Assembly (NCBI GenBank): GCA_903825305.1
Contig: CAIKAC010000012.1
Location: 186,001 to 250,000 of the forward strand
Source: an uncultured Actinomycetes bacterium
GTDB taxonomy: Bacteria; Actinomycetota; Acidimicrobiia; Acidimicrobiales; RAAP-2
Length of the DNA stretch: 64,000 nucleotides
Direction: 5' to 3'
Shown: positions 29,811 through 39,142 of the stretch, piece by piece
Layout of the letters: the number at the start of each line of letters is the position of its first letter
Position numbering within the stretch: position 1 is the first letter of the stretch
Position numbers and translations under genes: made by a program
The notes under the pieces: generated by a model
Told to the model about the DNA's origin: nothing
The model's input: only the letters and a program-made list of their open reading frames with translations
Database searches by the model: none

Positions 29811-31058
29811 ATGGACACGAATATTGTGCTGCTGTCTCGCGTGGTACATCGGCATCTCGTTGATGACGCTGGCGACCGCATTGGCCGAATCGAAGATGTC
29901 GTGGTTCGACTCGGCGACGTTCCCCACCCACCCGTCGTCGGGATTGTGGTTCGCTTCGCCGGTCGGGACCTCTTCGTGCCCGCTCGAAAGGTGGGATCAC
30001 TCGCTGATGGTGAAGTTCGCTTCCTCGGTAAGCGCGTTGACCTTCGGCGTTTTGAGCGCCGCGAGGGCGAGGTACTACTCGCGCGAGACTTGCTGACACG
30101 CAACCTCATTAACTTCGTTGGTGGCAAGCTCATTCGCGCCCACGACATCATTGTGGCCCAGAGCGATGGTGCGTGGTCGGTCGTCGGAGTCGACCCATCG
30201 CGGCCTGGACTCGCAGGGAAACTGTTCTCTCGTGGAGATGCGCATCGCGTGGTCGACTTTGCTTCCATCGAACCGTTCGTCAGCCATGTCCCCACCGCGA
30301 AGCTTCGCATTCCGTACCGAAAGTTGGCCAAACTTCATCCTGCGCAAATCGCGGACCTCGTTGAAGCAGCAAGCCACGAAGAAGGCGAAGAGATCATTGA
30401 GGCAGTCGGCGAAGATGTCGAGCTTGAGGCCGACGTCTTTGAAGAACTTGACATGGTTCACCAAGTCGAATTCCTCGAGAGCCGTAGCGACGAAGAAGCG
30501 GCACGAATTCTTGATCGCATGGCATCTGATGATGCTGCTGACTTGCTCCTAGAAATTGACCAGGAACGGCGCATCCCAGTTCTGGCCTATCTAGAGCCTG
30601 GCCAACAGGCCAAAGTGAAGAAGTTGCTGAGTTACAACTCAGAAACCGCGGGCGGCCTCATGAGCCCCGACTTTGTTGCGGTGCGCGTTACCGGAGATGT
30701 GGCTGCCGCCCTTGGGGCCGTTCGTGACTCCACCGCACCGTCAGCGGCGCTCAACGTGGTTTATGCCACCGACGATGCCGGGCACCTCGTAGGGTCGGTG
30801 GCATTGGCGACCTTGGTTCGCACTGATGCCGCAACGTCGCTTAGCGAGGTCATTGGCGACGAACCAAGCCACGTGCATCCAACGTGGGATCTTCACCGCA
30901 CGGCGCGCCTCATGTCTGACTTCAACCTCACGGTGGCCCCCGTGGTCGACGATGACCACAAGACCATCCTCGGGGTCGTCACGATTGACGACTTGGTTGA
31001 GCAGCTCTTGCCACAAGGTTGGCGTCGCGAGTTCGGCATGTCGAGGGTAGAAGAGTGA
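29811..31058 (+). CDS. Soluble PRC-barrel / MgtE-N / CBS-pair protein
   Basis: 415 residues and no membrane helix. Two PRC-barrel-like beta domains (about 1-70 and 85-155) are followed by an MgtE intracellular N domain (about 165-285; HPAQIADLVEAA, EEAARILDRMASDDAADLL, YNSETAGGLMS) and a CBS pair (about 290-410; DLHRTARLMSDFNLTVAPVVDD). In MgtE channels the N and CBS domains sense cytosolic Mg2+ and close the pore; here they are detached from any channel. ATG at 29811 chosen because AAGGAGG lies six bases before it. It stands immediately before an NRAMP-like carrier, which suggests it is that carrier's metal sensor or regulator. Confidence 0.87.
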   Translation: MDTNIVLLSRVVHRHLVDDAGDRIGRIEDVVVRLGDVPHPPVVGIVVRFAGRDLFVPARKVGSLADGEVRFLGKRVDLRRFERREGEVLLARDLLTRNLINFVGGKLIRAHDIIVAQSDGAWSVVGVDPSRPGLAGKLFSRGDAHRVVDFASIEPFVSHVPTAKLRIPYRKLAKLHPAQIADLVEAASHEEGEEIIEAVGEDVELEADVFEELDMVHQVEFLESRSDEEAARILDRMASDDAADLLLEIDQERRIPVLAYLEPGQQAKVKKLLSYNSETAGGLMSPDFVAVRVTGDVAAALGAVRDSTAPSAALNVVYATDDAGHLVGSVALATLVRTDAATSLSEVIGDEPSHVHPTWDLHRTARLMSDFNLTVAPVVDDDHKTILGVVTIDDLVEQLLPQGWRREFGMSRVEE

Positions 31059-31077
31059 CCTTCGAACTGGTGCCACA

Positions 31078-31246
31078 CGAGGAGAGGGGATCTTTCTGAA
31101 ACCCCCAAGTACCACCTGGCAGGAGCAATCCTGCGCAGGCACGGCAGCACACCTCGAGATGGTCTAAGAGCATCATCACACCTCCGGGGTCGCAAGCCGT
31201 GTGACAGCACACGATATCTACGACCTAGCAGTGAAGGAGGTGAGCA
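31078..31246 (+). promoter_or_regulatory. Candidate metal-responsive structured leader of the NRAMP-like gene
   Basis: A three-way-junction-like fold can be drawn: outer stem CGAGG (31078-31082) / CCTCG (31152-31156) enclosing GGGG/CCCC and a hairpin CCTG-GCAGGA-GCAA-TCCTGC-g-CAGG (31115-31139). Downstream, CACCTCC (31179-31185) is fully complementary to the ribosome-binding site GGAGGTG (31236-31242), but part of it can instead pair as CACAC/GTGTG (31177-31181 / 31199-31203). These exclusive pairings look like a translational on/off switch. It does not fit the M-box or yybP-ykoY consensus. Confidence 0.5.
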
Positions 31247-32833
31247 GTGACGACAGAACAACGCAATGACGACGACGCCATTCATGGCGCGTTCGGAACG
31301 ATTTCGCACCATGACTACGGCGCGCGACAGTCCTGGAAGGCCAAACTGCTCACCCTGCTTGCCATTTTGGGCCCGGGCATCATTGTGATGGTTGGAGACA
31401 ATGACGCGGGTGGTGTCTCCACCTACGCCCAAGCTGGTCAAGATTTTGGCTATTCACTCCTGTGGACCTTGCCATTGCTGATTCCCGTGTTGATCGTCAA
31501 CCAAGAAATGGTGGTTCGGCTCGGGGCCGTAACGGGCATTGGTCATGGCCGGCTCATTCGAGAGCGCTACGGACGATTTTGGGGCTTTACGGCCGTGATT
31601 GATCTGTTCGTCTTGAACTTCATGACCATCGTCACCGAATTCATCGGAGTCGGACTCGCTCTTGAATTCTTTGGTGTCTCCAAGTACTACTCGGTCCCTA
31701 TAGCGGGCGTGTTGTTGATTGCAATGACCACATCAGGCAGTTTCCGGAGATGGGAACGCTTTATGTTCGTCTTTGTCTTTGCCAATTTTTTGGTCATTCC
31801 GTTGGCGATTATGGCCCACCCTTCCATAGCGCAGATTGGTCAACATCTCGTTATTCCAGGAATTCAAGGTGGAGCCACATCGGACTCGGTCTTGCTGATC
31901 ATTGCAATCGTGGGCACCACGGTGGCCCCATGGCAGTTGTTTTTCCAACAGTCCAACATCATCGACAAGAAGATTTCACCTCGGTGGATTAACTACGAAC
32001 GAGCTGACACTGCGATTGGCTCCATCGTGACCGTGTTCGCCGCCACGCTCTTGGTTGCGGTGACCGCGGCTGCATTTGCCCATACGTCGCTCTTTGGTCA
32101 TTTCAGCGATGCCCTCGGCGTTGCTGAGGGATTGAAATCACATCTTGGCTATTGGGCCGGTGCGTTCTTCGCCATCATCTTGCTCAATGCCTCCATCATC
32201 GGTGCAGCTGCTGTGACGCTGTCCACGGCATATGCCTTTGGAGACTTGGGGAGTAGCCATCTGAGTTTGAACATGAAGATTCGTGAAGCCAAGGGCTTCT
32301 ACGGAGGCTTTGCTGGACTGGTCCTCCTTGCGGTGATTTTGGTGCTGACGCCGGGGGCGCCACTCGGCATCATTGTTACTGCCGTGCAGGCACTTGCTGG
32401 ATTGTTGCTTCCGCTTGCCACCGTCTTTTTGCTGTTGCTGTGCAACGACACTGATGTGCTGGGCCCGTGGGTGAATCGACGATTCCTCAACGCCATCGCG
32501 ACGGTGATCGTCTCAGTTCTGGTGGTGCTTTCTCTCATTCTGATGGCCACCACCGTCTTCCCTCACATCAATGTGGTGATGCTGGCGAGTTGGCTAGGCA
32601 TCCTCTTAGTGGTGGTTTTGCTCATCGGCGGGGCGGTATGGATCTTGCGTCGAGGGGAGTCGGAACCAAAGGCTGATTTCGAATTCCGGAGCACCTGGAG
32701 AATGCCGCAAGCGGTGTTGTTGGATCGGCCGGCGCTTCGTGGTTGGCGCCGGTGGGTGCTCGCGGGCCTCCTGGGCTACTTGGTGCTGTCGGTGGCGTTG
32801 CTGGTCGTTAAAGCTGTCCAGCTCGCCCACTAG
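31247..32833 (+). CDS. NRAMP-related divalent metal transporter (atypical)
   Basis: 528 residues, about eleven membrane helices with the LeuT-type NRAMP pattern. The TM1 metal-binding motif usually DPGN reads DNDAGG (51-56), and the TM6 motif usually MPH reads APW (227-229). Loss of the TM6 Met is associated in NRAMP-related magnesium carriers with acceptance of Mg2+ instead of strict transition-metal selectivity. With the MgtE-N/CBS protein just upstream, Mg2+ (or Mg2+/Mn2+) import is the best guess. GTG start follows GAAGGAGGTG. The mntH symbol is not justified. Confidence 0.82.
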   Translation: MTTEQRNDDDAIHGAFGTISHHDYGARQSWKAKLLTLLAILGPGIIVMVGDNDAGGVSTYAQAGQDFGYSLLWTLPLLIPVLIVNQEMVVRLGAVTGIGHGRLIRERYGRFWGFTAVIDLFVLNFMTIVTEFIGVGLALEFFGVSKYYSVPIAGVLLIAMTTSGSFRRWERFMFVFVFANFLVIPLAIMAHPSIAQIGQHLVIPGIQGGATSDSVLLIIAIVGTTVAPWQLFFQQSNIIDKKISPRWINYERADTAIGSIVTVFAATLLVAVTAAAFAHTSLFGHFSDALGVAEGLKSHLGYWAGAFFAIILLNASIIGAAAVTLSTAYAFGDLGSSHLSLNMKIREAKGFYGGFAGLVLLAVILVLTPGAPLGIIVTAVQALAGLLLPLATVFLLLLCNDTDVLGPWVNRRFLNAIATVIVSVLVVLSLILMATTVFPHINVVMLASWLGILLVVVLLIGGAVWILRRGESEPKADFEFRSTWRMPQAVLLDRPALRGWRRWVLAGLLGYLVLSVALLVVKAVQLAH

Positions 32834-33649
32834 GTGAGGCACGCAAAGGTGCCGAGTCTCCTGCTCGTCCATGCCCATCCAGACGATGAATCGCTCTTTA
32901 GCGGCCTGTTGACACTGCGGGCCAAAGCGCGCGGGTGGTGGGTGACCTTGGTAACCCTTAGCGATGGACGTCTGGGTTTTGACCCCATGGGCCGTGATGG
33001 ACTTGAAGCGGATCATGACGCCGAAGCCACCGCACTGCTTCGCCATCGTGAGCTCGTGACAGCGTGTGGACAGCTCGGCATCGATGAACTGATTCACCTT
33101 GCCTATCGAGACTCGGGGATGGCGGGATGGTCGAGCAACCAAGACCCCCAAGCATTGACCTCAGCACCCGTATCCGAGCTTGCACAGCAGATCGGCCGGC
33201 TCATGGACACGATGGGTGCGGACCTCGTGGTCACGTACGGATCTGATGGTTTCTATGGTCACCCTGACCACATTGCTTGTCATGAGTCGGTCAACGAGGC
33301 GCTGAAAGAGCGAAGCAACGTAGCATTCCTCGCCCCCGTAGTCGCAGTTGGAGAACTGCCACCTCTTGCTGCATGGCTGTCCGACCACGGATCGCTACTT
33401 CCCGATTGGCTAGGAGCAGATCTCGCGCCCGGAGTGGATCCCGCTGCCATTGTGGGCAGCATCTCGGACCCTCACACCGCTCCCTTGAAACAAGCGGCCC
33501 TGGCGTGTCATCGCTCGCAGCGGGACAACGAATTGTTCGCGCAGCTCGAAACCTCAGCATTCGCAACGGTACTGGGCACCGAGCACTACCAGCTGTGCCA
33601 AGCAGGTAACGCTCACGCTCACCACCTTGCGCTCAGCCTCTTGGATTGA
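32834..33649 (+). CDS. PIG-L/LmbE zinc deacetylase (copy 1)
   Basis: 271 residues with the zinc-binding motif HAHPDDES at 13-20, LAYRDSGMAGW (about 90-100) and the distal histidines in GFYGHPDHIACH. The family removes acetyl groups from N-acetylglucosaminyl compounds; MshB (mycothiol synthesis) and Mca (mycothiol conjugate cleavage) are the actinobacterial members. RDSGMAG is MshB-like, but assignment needs a tree. GTG start directly follows the NRAMP stop codon. Confidence 0.85.
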   Translation: MRHAKVPSLLLVHAHPDDESLFSGLLTLRAKARGWWVTLVTLSDGRLGFDPMGRDGLEADHDAEATALLRHRELVTACGQLGIDELIHLAYRDSGMAGWSSNQDPQALTSAPVSELAQQIGRLMDTMGADLVVTYGSDGFYGHPDHIACHESVNEALKERSNVAFLAPVVAVGELPPLAAWLSDHGSLLPDWLGADLAPGVDPAAIVGSISDPHTAPLKQAALACHRSQRDNELFAQLETSAFATVLGTEHYQLCQAGNAHAHHLALSLLD

Positions 33650-33665
33650 TCGCTTAACCTGCCCC

Positions 33666-34469
33666 ATGATGACTACGCCCTGTGTTCTTTTTGTCCATGC
33701 TCACCCCGACGATGAAGCGTCATCTACGGGGGTCACGATCGCTACCTTGCATGCTCAAGGCGTGCGGACGGTTTTGGTGACGTGCACCGGAGGAGAACTT
33801 GGAGATAGCCCTTCGGGGATCACGCCTGATCATGATGATCACGACACTGATGAAGTTGCGCAGCATCGCCTCGACGAACTTCGTGCGGCATGCGCCATTC
33901 TCGGGATTGATCGTCTTGAACTGCTGGGCTATCACGATTCAGGAATGATGGGTTGGGACAGCAATAAGCGAGCAGATTGCTTTTGGCAAGCCTCGATACC
34001 TGATGCGGCGCAACGCCTCGCCAACATCATGCGACAAGAGCAGCCCGTCGCTGTTGTTACTTATGACGAGAACGGCTTCTACGGCCATCCAGATCACATC
34101 CAAGCCAATAGGGTCACGCGAGCGGCACTCGATCTGCTTGAGGAGGCGCCTGCGCTTTATTACCCCGTCTTGCCGCTCAGTCGAGCTCGGGCATTTGCAG
34201 CCATGGCGCCTCCTGAGGGCATGGAAGGGGAGGGTCCCAACTTGGAGGAACTCGAAGCCATGGCCACCCCAGATGAAGAGGTGGTTGTGGAAATTGATGG
34301 ACGTGACGTTGTGAGCCTCAAGCGAGCAGCACTCTTGGCGCACCAATCCCAAACAGGATCATCCTTTTTTGCCACCATGCCCGAAGAACTCTTTGCGCAG
34401 GTGTTCGCCGTCGAGGCCTACGCCCAGCCTGGCCATCGCGATGAGCCGGTACGCCACTCCTTGTTCTGA
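33666..34469 (+). CDS. PIG-L/LmbE zinc deacetylase (copy 2)
   Basis: 267 residues from the ATG at 33666. HAHPDDEAS at 10-18, TGGELGD, YHDSGMMGWDSN and YDENGFYGHPDHI are visible. TYDENG-YGHPDH and the acidic insert near 190-210 make it closer to Mca than to MshB, while copy 1 leans towards MshB. The two are adjacent paralogs (16-base gap), compatible with a mycothiol synthesis/detoxification pair; this is inference. Acidic region GEGPNLEELEAMATPDEE is likely a surface loop. Confidence 0.85.
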   Translation: MMTTPCVLFVHAHPDDEASSTGVTIATLHAQGVRTVLVTCTGGELGDSPSGITPDHDDHDTDEVAQHRLDELRAACAILGIDRLELLGYHDSGMMGWDSNKRADCFWQASIPDAAQRLANIMRQEQPVAVVTYDENGFYGHPDHIQANRVTRAALDLLEEAPALYYPVLPLSRARAFAAMAPPEGMEGEGPNLEELEAMATPDEEVVVEIDGRDVVSLKRAALLAHQSQTGSSFFATMPEELFAQVFAVEAYAQPGHRDEPVRHSLF

Positions 34470-34481
34470 GGCGCCCAGGTT

Positions 34482-35927
34482 CTAGTAGCGATAGGTATCG
34501 GGCTTGAACGGGCCTGCCGTGTCAAGACCAAGGTATTCAGCCTGGCTCGGCAGGAGTTCGGTCAAGGTGACGCCTAGTGAGTCCAAGTGCAGGCGCGCGA
34601 CCTTCTCATCGAGATGCTTCGGCAGCACGTAGACACCTACGGGGTACGCAGTGATGTTGGTGTGCAACTCAATTTGGGCCATCACTTGGTTAGTGAAGCT
34701 CGCTGACATGACGAAGCTGGGGTGCCCCGTGGCATTGCCGAGGTTGAGCAAGCGACCCTCCGACAAGATGATGATGGAGTGGCCATCAGGGAAAGTGAAT
34801 TCGTCCACCTGAGGCTTGATGGTCACGCGTCGGACCCCGGGGGTGGTGCTGAGGCCGGCCATGTCAATTTCGTTGTCAAAGTGACCGATGTTGCCAACAA
34901 TCGTCTGGTGCTTCATGGCGGCCATGTGCTCAACGCGCACGACGTCTTTGTTGCCAGTCGCCGTAATGACGATGTCGGCTCGGGTGAGGGCATCTTCGAG
35001 CGTGGTGACCTCGTAGCCGTCCATGGCGGCCTGGAGGGCGCAAATGGGGTCGATTTCCGTCACGATCACGCGGGCGCCCTGGCCACGCAGTGACTCGGCG
35101 CAGCCCTTACCAACATCGCCATAGCCACACACCACGGCAACTTTGCCGCCAATAAGCACATCGGTGGCCCGGTTGATGCCGTCAACCAAACTGTGGCGAC
35201 AGCCGTATTTATTGTCGAACTTTGACTTGGTGACGGCGTCGTTGACGTTGATAGCGGGGAAGAGCAGCTCGCCCGAGCGTTGCATTTCATAGAGTCGGTG
35301 CACGCCTGTGGTGGTCTCTTCGCTCACGCCGGTGATGGCATTGGAAGCGCCCGTGAATCGACTTGGGTTCTCGGCAATCAAGGTCTTGATCAATCCCAAG
35401 ACAACGGCGTATTCCTCAGAGTCAGCCGACGAGGGGTCGGGCACAACGCCAGCCTTTTCAAATTCAAGGCCCTTGTGAATGAGCAAGGTGGCGTCGCCAC
35501 CGTCGTCGAGAATGGCCGTCGGCCCATCTTCGCCTGGCCACCGCAATGCTTGATCCGTGCACCACCAGTACTCTTCGAGCGTCTCACCCTTCCACGCAAA
35601 AACCGGAACACCCTTGGGCTCTTCGACACTGCCCTCCGGGCCGACCACGACGGCGGCTGCAGCGTGGTCTTGAGTCGAGAAGATATTGCAACTCGCCCAG
35701 CGGACGTCAGCTCCGAGGGCCACGAGTGTTTCAATGAGCACCGCAGTCTGAATGGTCATGTGGAGACTGCCGGTGATGCGAGCTCCCTTGAGTGGCTTGG
35801 ATTCACCAAATTCTGCTCGCATTGCCATCAAGCCGGGCATCTCATGCTCTGCAAGTCGAATCTCATTGCGACCGAACTCGGCAAGGCTCAGGTCGGCGAC
35901 CTTGAAATCGAAGTTTGTGGCAGACAC
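34482..35927 (-). CDS. ahcY: Adenosylhomocysteinase
   Basis: 481 residues, typical of bacterial S-adenosylhomocysteine hydrolase with the ~40-residue insert ([20 protein letters not shown] region). NAD-binding [13 protein letters not shown], catalytic-site [14 protein letters not shown] and the C-terminal KPDTYRY ending, whose Lys and Tyr reach into the partner's NAD site, are all present. It clears SAH from methylation and regenerates homocysteine. GTG start with GAGGAG site seven bases upstream. About 120 bases upstream of the start hold no riboswitch that I can recognise. Confidence 0.96.
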   Translation of the reverse strand: MSATNFDFKVADLSLAEFGRNEIRLAEHEMPGLMAMRAEFGESKPLKGARITGSLHMTIQTAVLIETLVALGADVRWASCNIFSTQDHAAAAVVVGPEGSVEEPKGVPVFAWKGETLEEYWWCTDQALRWPGEDGPTAILDDGGDATLLIHKGLEFEKAGVVPDPSSADSEEYAVVLGLIKTLIAENPSRFTGASNAITGVSEETTTGVHRLYEMQRSGELLFPAINVNDAVTKSKFDNKYGCRHSLVDGINRATDVLIGGKVAVVCGYGDVGKGCAESLRGQGARVIVTEIDPICALQAAMDGYEVTTLEDALTRADIVITATGNKDVVRVEHMAAMKHQTIVGNIGHFDNEIDMAGLSTTPGVRRVTIKPQVDEFTFPDGHSIIILSEGRLLNLGNATGHPSFVMSASFTNQVMAQIELHTNITAYPVGVYVLPKHLDEKVARLHLDSLGVTLTELLPSQAEYLGLDTAGPFKPDTYRY

Positions 35928-36051
35928 CGTGGGCTCCTCAGGGGTAGGTTGATGCCGTGGACTCCATGTGCTTCATGGCGACACCTCAGCACGATTAGGT
36001 TAGTCACGTCGGCCACGAGTAGGGCCTATCTTGAGGGTTGGTTGCTAAAAC

Positions 36052-37593
36052 TTGTCGCTGCCGGTATCTGTCATCATTACCTTTCACCACGAAGGAGTAC
36101 TGGCGCACCCAACCTTGCGTTCGGTGGCAACCGCCGTATCAAAGGCGGAAACTGCTGGAATTGGTATCGAGACCCTGTTGATTCTCGATCGTCCCGATGA
36201 GCGCACGGAAGCCACGGTGCGTAGCAGTGCTGCTGCTGTGTTGCCGCAGGCAACCATCGTGGTCACCGATCATGGGGACCAAGCGGGATCACGAAATGAT
36301 GGGATCGCTCGGGCTTCTCATGAACTCGTGGCACTGATTGACGGCGACGACCTGATCGGTGAGAACTGGGTGGTTGAACTTTCAGCCAAGCTGACGATGT
36401 GGGGACCCGAGGTGGTGGCACACCCTGCAGTGTGTTTGATGTTCGAAGATGAACCACGAAATCCTCCCGTGGCATGGTTGATCCAAGATTCGCGAGATCC
36501 TTCGTTTAACTTCTCGATGCTCGCCCAGCAAAACGCCTGGCCGGCCTGTGTGGCCCTGCATCGATCAACCGCTCGTCGTTTCCCCTTCATTGCGACACCA
36601 AATAGTGAAGGATTTGCAGCGGAAGATCTTCACTGGAATCTCATCTTGCTCGGTGCGGGTATTCACCACGCAGTAATTCCTGAGACGAGTTACTGCTATC
36701 GCATTCGCGGCCATGCCAACAATGTTCGAAAAGGTCGACCCATCCGACCGGTGTCGGTATTGCGTGAAACACAGCTGTTGAAGTCACTCGGCCGATTTGA
36801 GCCTTCTGGTGCCATGATGCCATCGCCTGCCGCTCCACCCCAGCGTGCGTGGCACAGCGAGGCGTTTCGCGAATTGGCCGTAATCGCTCGAGGCGTTGAA
36901 CGCCGGGTCGCCCCGTCACTGCTGAGCGCGCGGCAGAAACGGCGTGATCAGGCTGCTCGGCCCCCGATCGCTTCGAAACGGTGGTTTCTCAACCATCTCG
37001 ATGCGGCTAGTGAGATCGAGCCTCGGCTGGCAACGGGCCTCGCTCACGATTACCAGATGCATCAAGTCACGAATCAGCCCGATGCATTCAGTGATCTCTA
37101 TTGGGAATTCGTTGATTACCTTGGCACGGACATTCACCATCTCGTCATTGCCTCGGATCCCGAGCACGTGCTTGGCGATTCTGATGCGACCGTGTTGCTC
37201 ACCACAGGATCGGGGAGTGGCGTTGCGAGCCGATTGGGCGCCAAGCTCGAAGCGCTGTGCGATCCCCATTTCAGCGCTGATCGCCTGCTCAGTGTGGTTG
37301 TGACGCAACTGACCCCAGCCTCGGTGACCATTTGTGGATCAGCAACAGCCTGGAAGGCACTCCTCCGATGGGGATTGGCGATGAGTCAAGCTTCGGAGAT
37401 CAACGTTGCCTTTCATGAACTCGACATAAGCGAAGGGGTGCGACTCCTCCCACTGGAGGCGCAGCGCATTCGCGAGGTCTCGAACCATCTCACTCGCATT
37501 GAGGTCGCGACTGCGGCGCAAGCACATCATGTGGTTGACGTGTTTGGCATACCGGCCGAGCTGGTGACGGTGAATGGACAATCCCATGCCTGA
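36052..37593 (+). CDS. Family 2 glycosyltransferase with uncharacterised C-terminal half (copy 1)
   Basis: 513 residues. The first ~250 form a GT-A fold: SVIITFHHEG start, ILDRPDE, QAGSRNDGIARASHELVALIDGDD with the DxD-type metal motif, and AEDLHWNLILL as the acceptor-site acidic motif. The second half (about 260-513) has no motif I recognise but is shared with the next gene. The start is a TTG with no strong ribosome-binding site, so it could be slightly off. It overlaps the next gene by 20 bases. Confidence 0.8.
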   Translation: MSLPVSVIITFHHEGVLAHPTLRSVATAVSKAETAGIGIETLLILDRPDERTEATVRSSAAAVLPQATIVVTDHGDQAGSRNDGIARASHELVALIDGDDLIGENWVVELSAKLTMWGPEVVAHPAVCLMFEDEPRNPPVAWLIQDSRDPSFNFSMLAQQNAWPACVALHRSTARRFPFIATPNSEGFAAEDLHWNLILLGAGIHHAVIPETSYCYRIRGHANNVRKGRPIRPVSVLRETQLLKSLGRFEPSGAMMPSPAAPPQRAWHSEAFRELAVIARGVERRVAPSLLSARQKRRDQAARPPIASKRWFLNHLDAASEIEPRLATGLAHDYQMHQVTNQPDAFSDLYWEFVDYLGTDIHHLVIASDPEHVLGDSDATVLLTTGSGSGVASRLGAKLEALCDPHFSADRLLSVVVTQLTPASVTICGSATAWKALLRWGLAMSQASEINVAFHELDISEGVRLLPLEAQRIREVSNHLTRIEVATAAQAHHVVDVFGIPAELVTVNGQSHA

Positions 37594-39142
37594 TGTGAGC
37601 TTGGTGATTAATGCCCATCGCGAAGGATTGCTGTCATATCCCACGGTGCGCTCAATTGGCGCCATGGTGGATCACGCGCGTGCCAGCGGCCTCAAGGTTG
37701 AAGTCGTGGTGGTGTTTGACCGTAGTGATAGCGAGACGAACGACACCTTTGCTCGACTAGGTCAGATCATCCCGAGTTCGTCCGTTGTCTTGCTCGAGGT
37801 CGACGAAGGTGATTTGGGTGCGGCGCGCATGCACGGCATCAGCCAGAGCACAGCAGATCTCATTGCCTGGGCCGATGCCGATGACCTCTTCAGCGCCTCG
37901 TGGCTGACCAACGCCGTGGCGACCGTGGCAGGGACTCAGGGCCGAGCAGTCGTGCATCCGGCCTGGGTAGTGAGTTTTGGTCAGCGCTACGAATGGTTCC
38001 CTATCCTCGCTTCTCGCGATGCGGGTCTTGATCTTGGCATCGTCCCCGCGTTCCACCCGTGGACCTCGATGGCACTCACCACTCGCGAGGTTGTTGCTCG
38101 CCATCCCTTCACGCGCAATGCACTGCGCGAGGGATTTGGTCCTGAAGACTGGCATTGGAATCTTGAGACACTCGCCGATGACATAGCTCACGTCGTAGCC
38201 CCCGAAACTGCACTGTTCTATCGGCTCAAACACGATGGTTCCCTGTGGCAGTCACAAGCATCACGCGGCGTAGTGCTTCGCCCGACGCCATGGCTGCGAG
38301 ATGAACATGAAGCCCAACGCCACGCCAGCCGAAGTGTCGAACGTTCGCTCAGCCACCCACTCAGTCGATCCCAACGCCTGGCCCAGCAGTTTCCGGCTCT
38401 GACATTGCCACTGCGGATTGCAACCAAGAATCTTCGTCCCGCACGTCAGCCAAATATCCAAGCGCCGAGCACGGTAGAGCCGTGGTTGGCTGACGCCGTA
38501 GCCCAAGCCATCGCCTTCGAGCCAGAAATTCCTGATGTAGAGGACTACCGTGAGCTCGGAACGCCATGGCGGCCACAGTTCGACGACTATTGCGCCTCCT
38601 ACTGGCAAGCCGTGCAGAGTTTCGGCCCGAAGATTGATCGTCTTTTTGTTGCCTCCAAACATTGTGATGTCGATGAAGTAGCGAGAATCAATGAGTACGC
38701 GACGCGCTATCCCGATCACCAGACTGCGCTGTGGTGTGAATCCCCAACGGTTGACGTACTGAGTTCCCTGCATCCTTCAGTGAAGGTTGCGTCCGCCACG
38801 ATCGACATGGAGCCGCGACGAGGTGGTGCGCGCTCTGGAGAGCGACTTCTGGCGTCACTCGTTGTGCAGCTTTCACCCAAAACGCTCGAAGTGCTTCACA
38901 GCGCGGTTGGGCAGAGAGCCTTGGCCGTATTTGGAGTTGCCATGGCGCAATCCACGAAACTAGAACTGCGGCTTCGGGCTCTCACGCGCGATGCCCACGG
39001 TGCACCGATCTCGTGGTACTTCGACTACCCCTCAGACATCGGCATCATGCACCGCATTGAAGTGGCGACGGCCCACGATGCGGAGACCATCCACGAGATC
39101 ACCGGCGCAGACCTAGCGCGCTTCGAAATTCGCCACCACTAA
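37574..39142 (+). CDS. Family 2 glycosyltransferase with uncharacterised C-terminal half (copy 2)
   Basis: 522 residues, clearly a paralog of the preceding gene: SLVINAHREG start, VFDRSDSET, GAARMHGISQSTADLIAWADADD, and GPEDWHWNLETL matching the AEDLHWNLILL of copy 1. The C-terminal halves also match in places, for instance LVVQLSPKTLEVL against VVVTQLTPASVTI. No membrane helices, so probably cytoplasmic or peripheral. The sugar donor and acceptor are unknown. Convergent with ychF, overlapping it by four bases. Confidence 0.8.
   Translation: MDNPMPDVSLVINAHREGLLSYPTVRSIGAMVDHARASGLKVEVVVVFDRSDSETNDTFARLGQIIPSSSVVLLEVDEGDLGAARMHGISQSTADLIAWADADDLFSASWLTNAVATVAGTQGRAVVHPAWVVSFGQRYEWFPILASRDAGLDLGIVPAFHPWTSMALTTREVVARHPFTRNALREGFGPEDWHWNLETLADDIAHVVAPETALFYRLKHDGSLWQSQASRGVVLRPTPWLRDEHEAQRHASRSVERSLSHPLSRSQRLAQQFPALTLPLRIATKNLRPARQPNIQAPSTVEPWLADAVAQAIAFEPEIPDVEDYRELGTPWRPQFDDYCASYWQAVQSFGPKIDRLFVASKHCDVDEVARINEYATRYPDHQTALWCESPTVDVLSSLHPSVKVASATIDMEPRRGGARSGERLLASLVVQLSPKTLEVLHSAVGQRALAVFGVAMAQSTKLELRLRALTRDAHGAPISWYFDYPSDIGIMHRIEVATAHDAETIHEITGADLARFEIRHH

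Noticed and set aside
31059-31246. M-box (Mg2+) or yybP-ykoY (Mn2+) riboswitch
   Set aside because: The conserved cores of both classes could not be aligned; kept as an unassigned structured leader.
31247-32833. mntH
   Set aside because: The DPGN and MPH metal-site motifs of Mn2+/Fe2+ NRAMPs are absent.
35928-36051. SAH riboswitch ahead of ahcY
   Set aside because: A GAGGAGC string near the start resembles part of the consensus, but the paired elements and the second conserved strand are lacking; it serves simply as ribosome-binding site.
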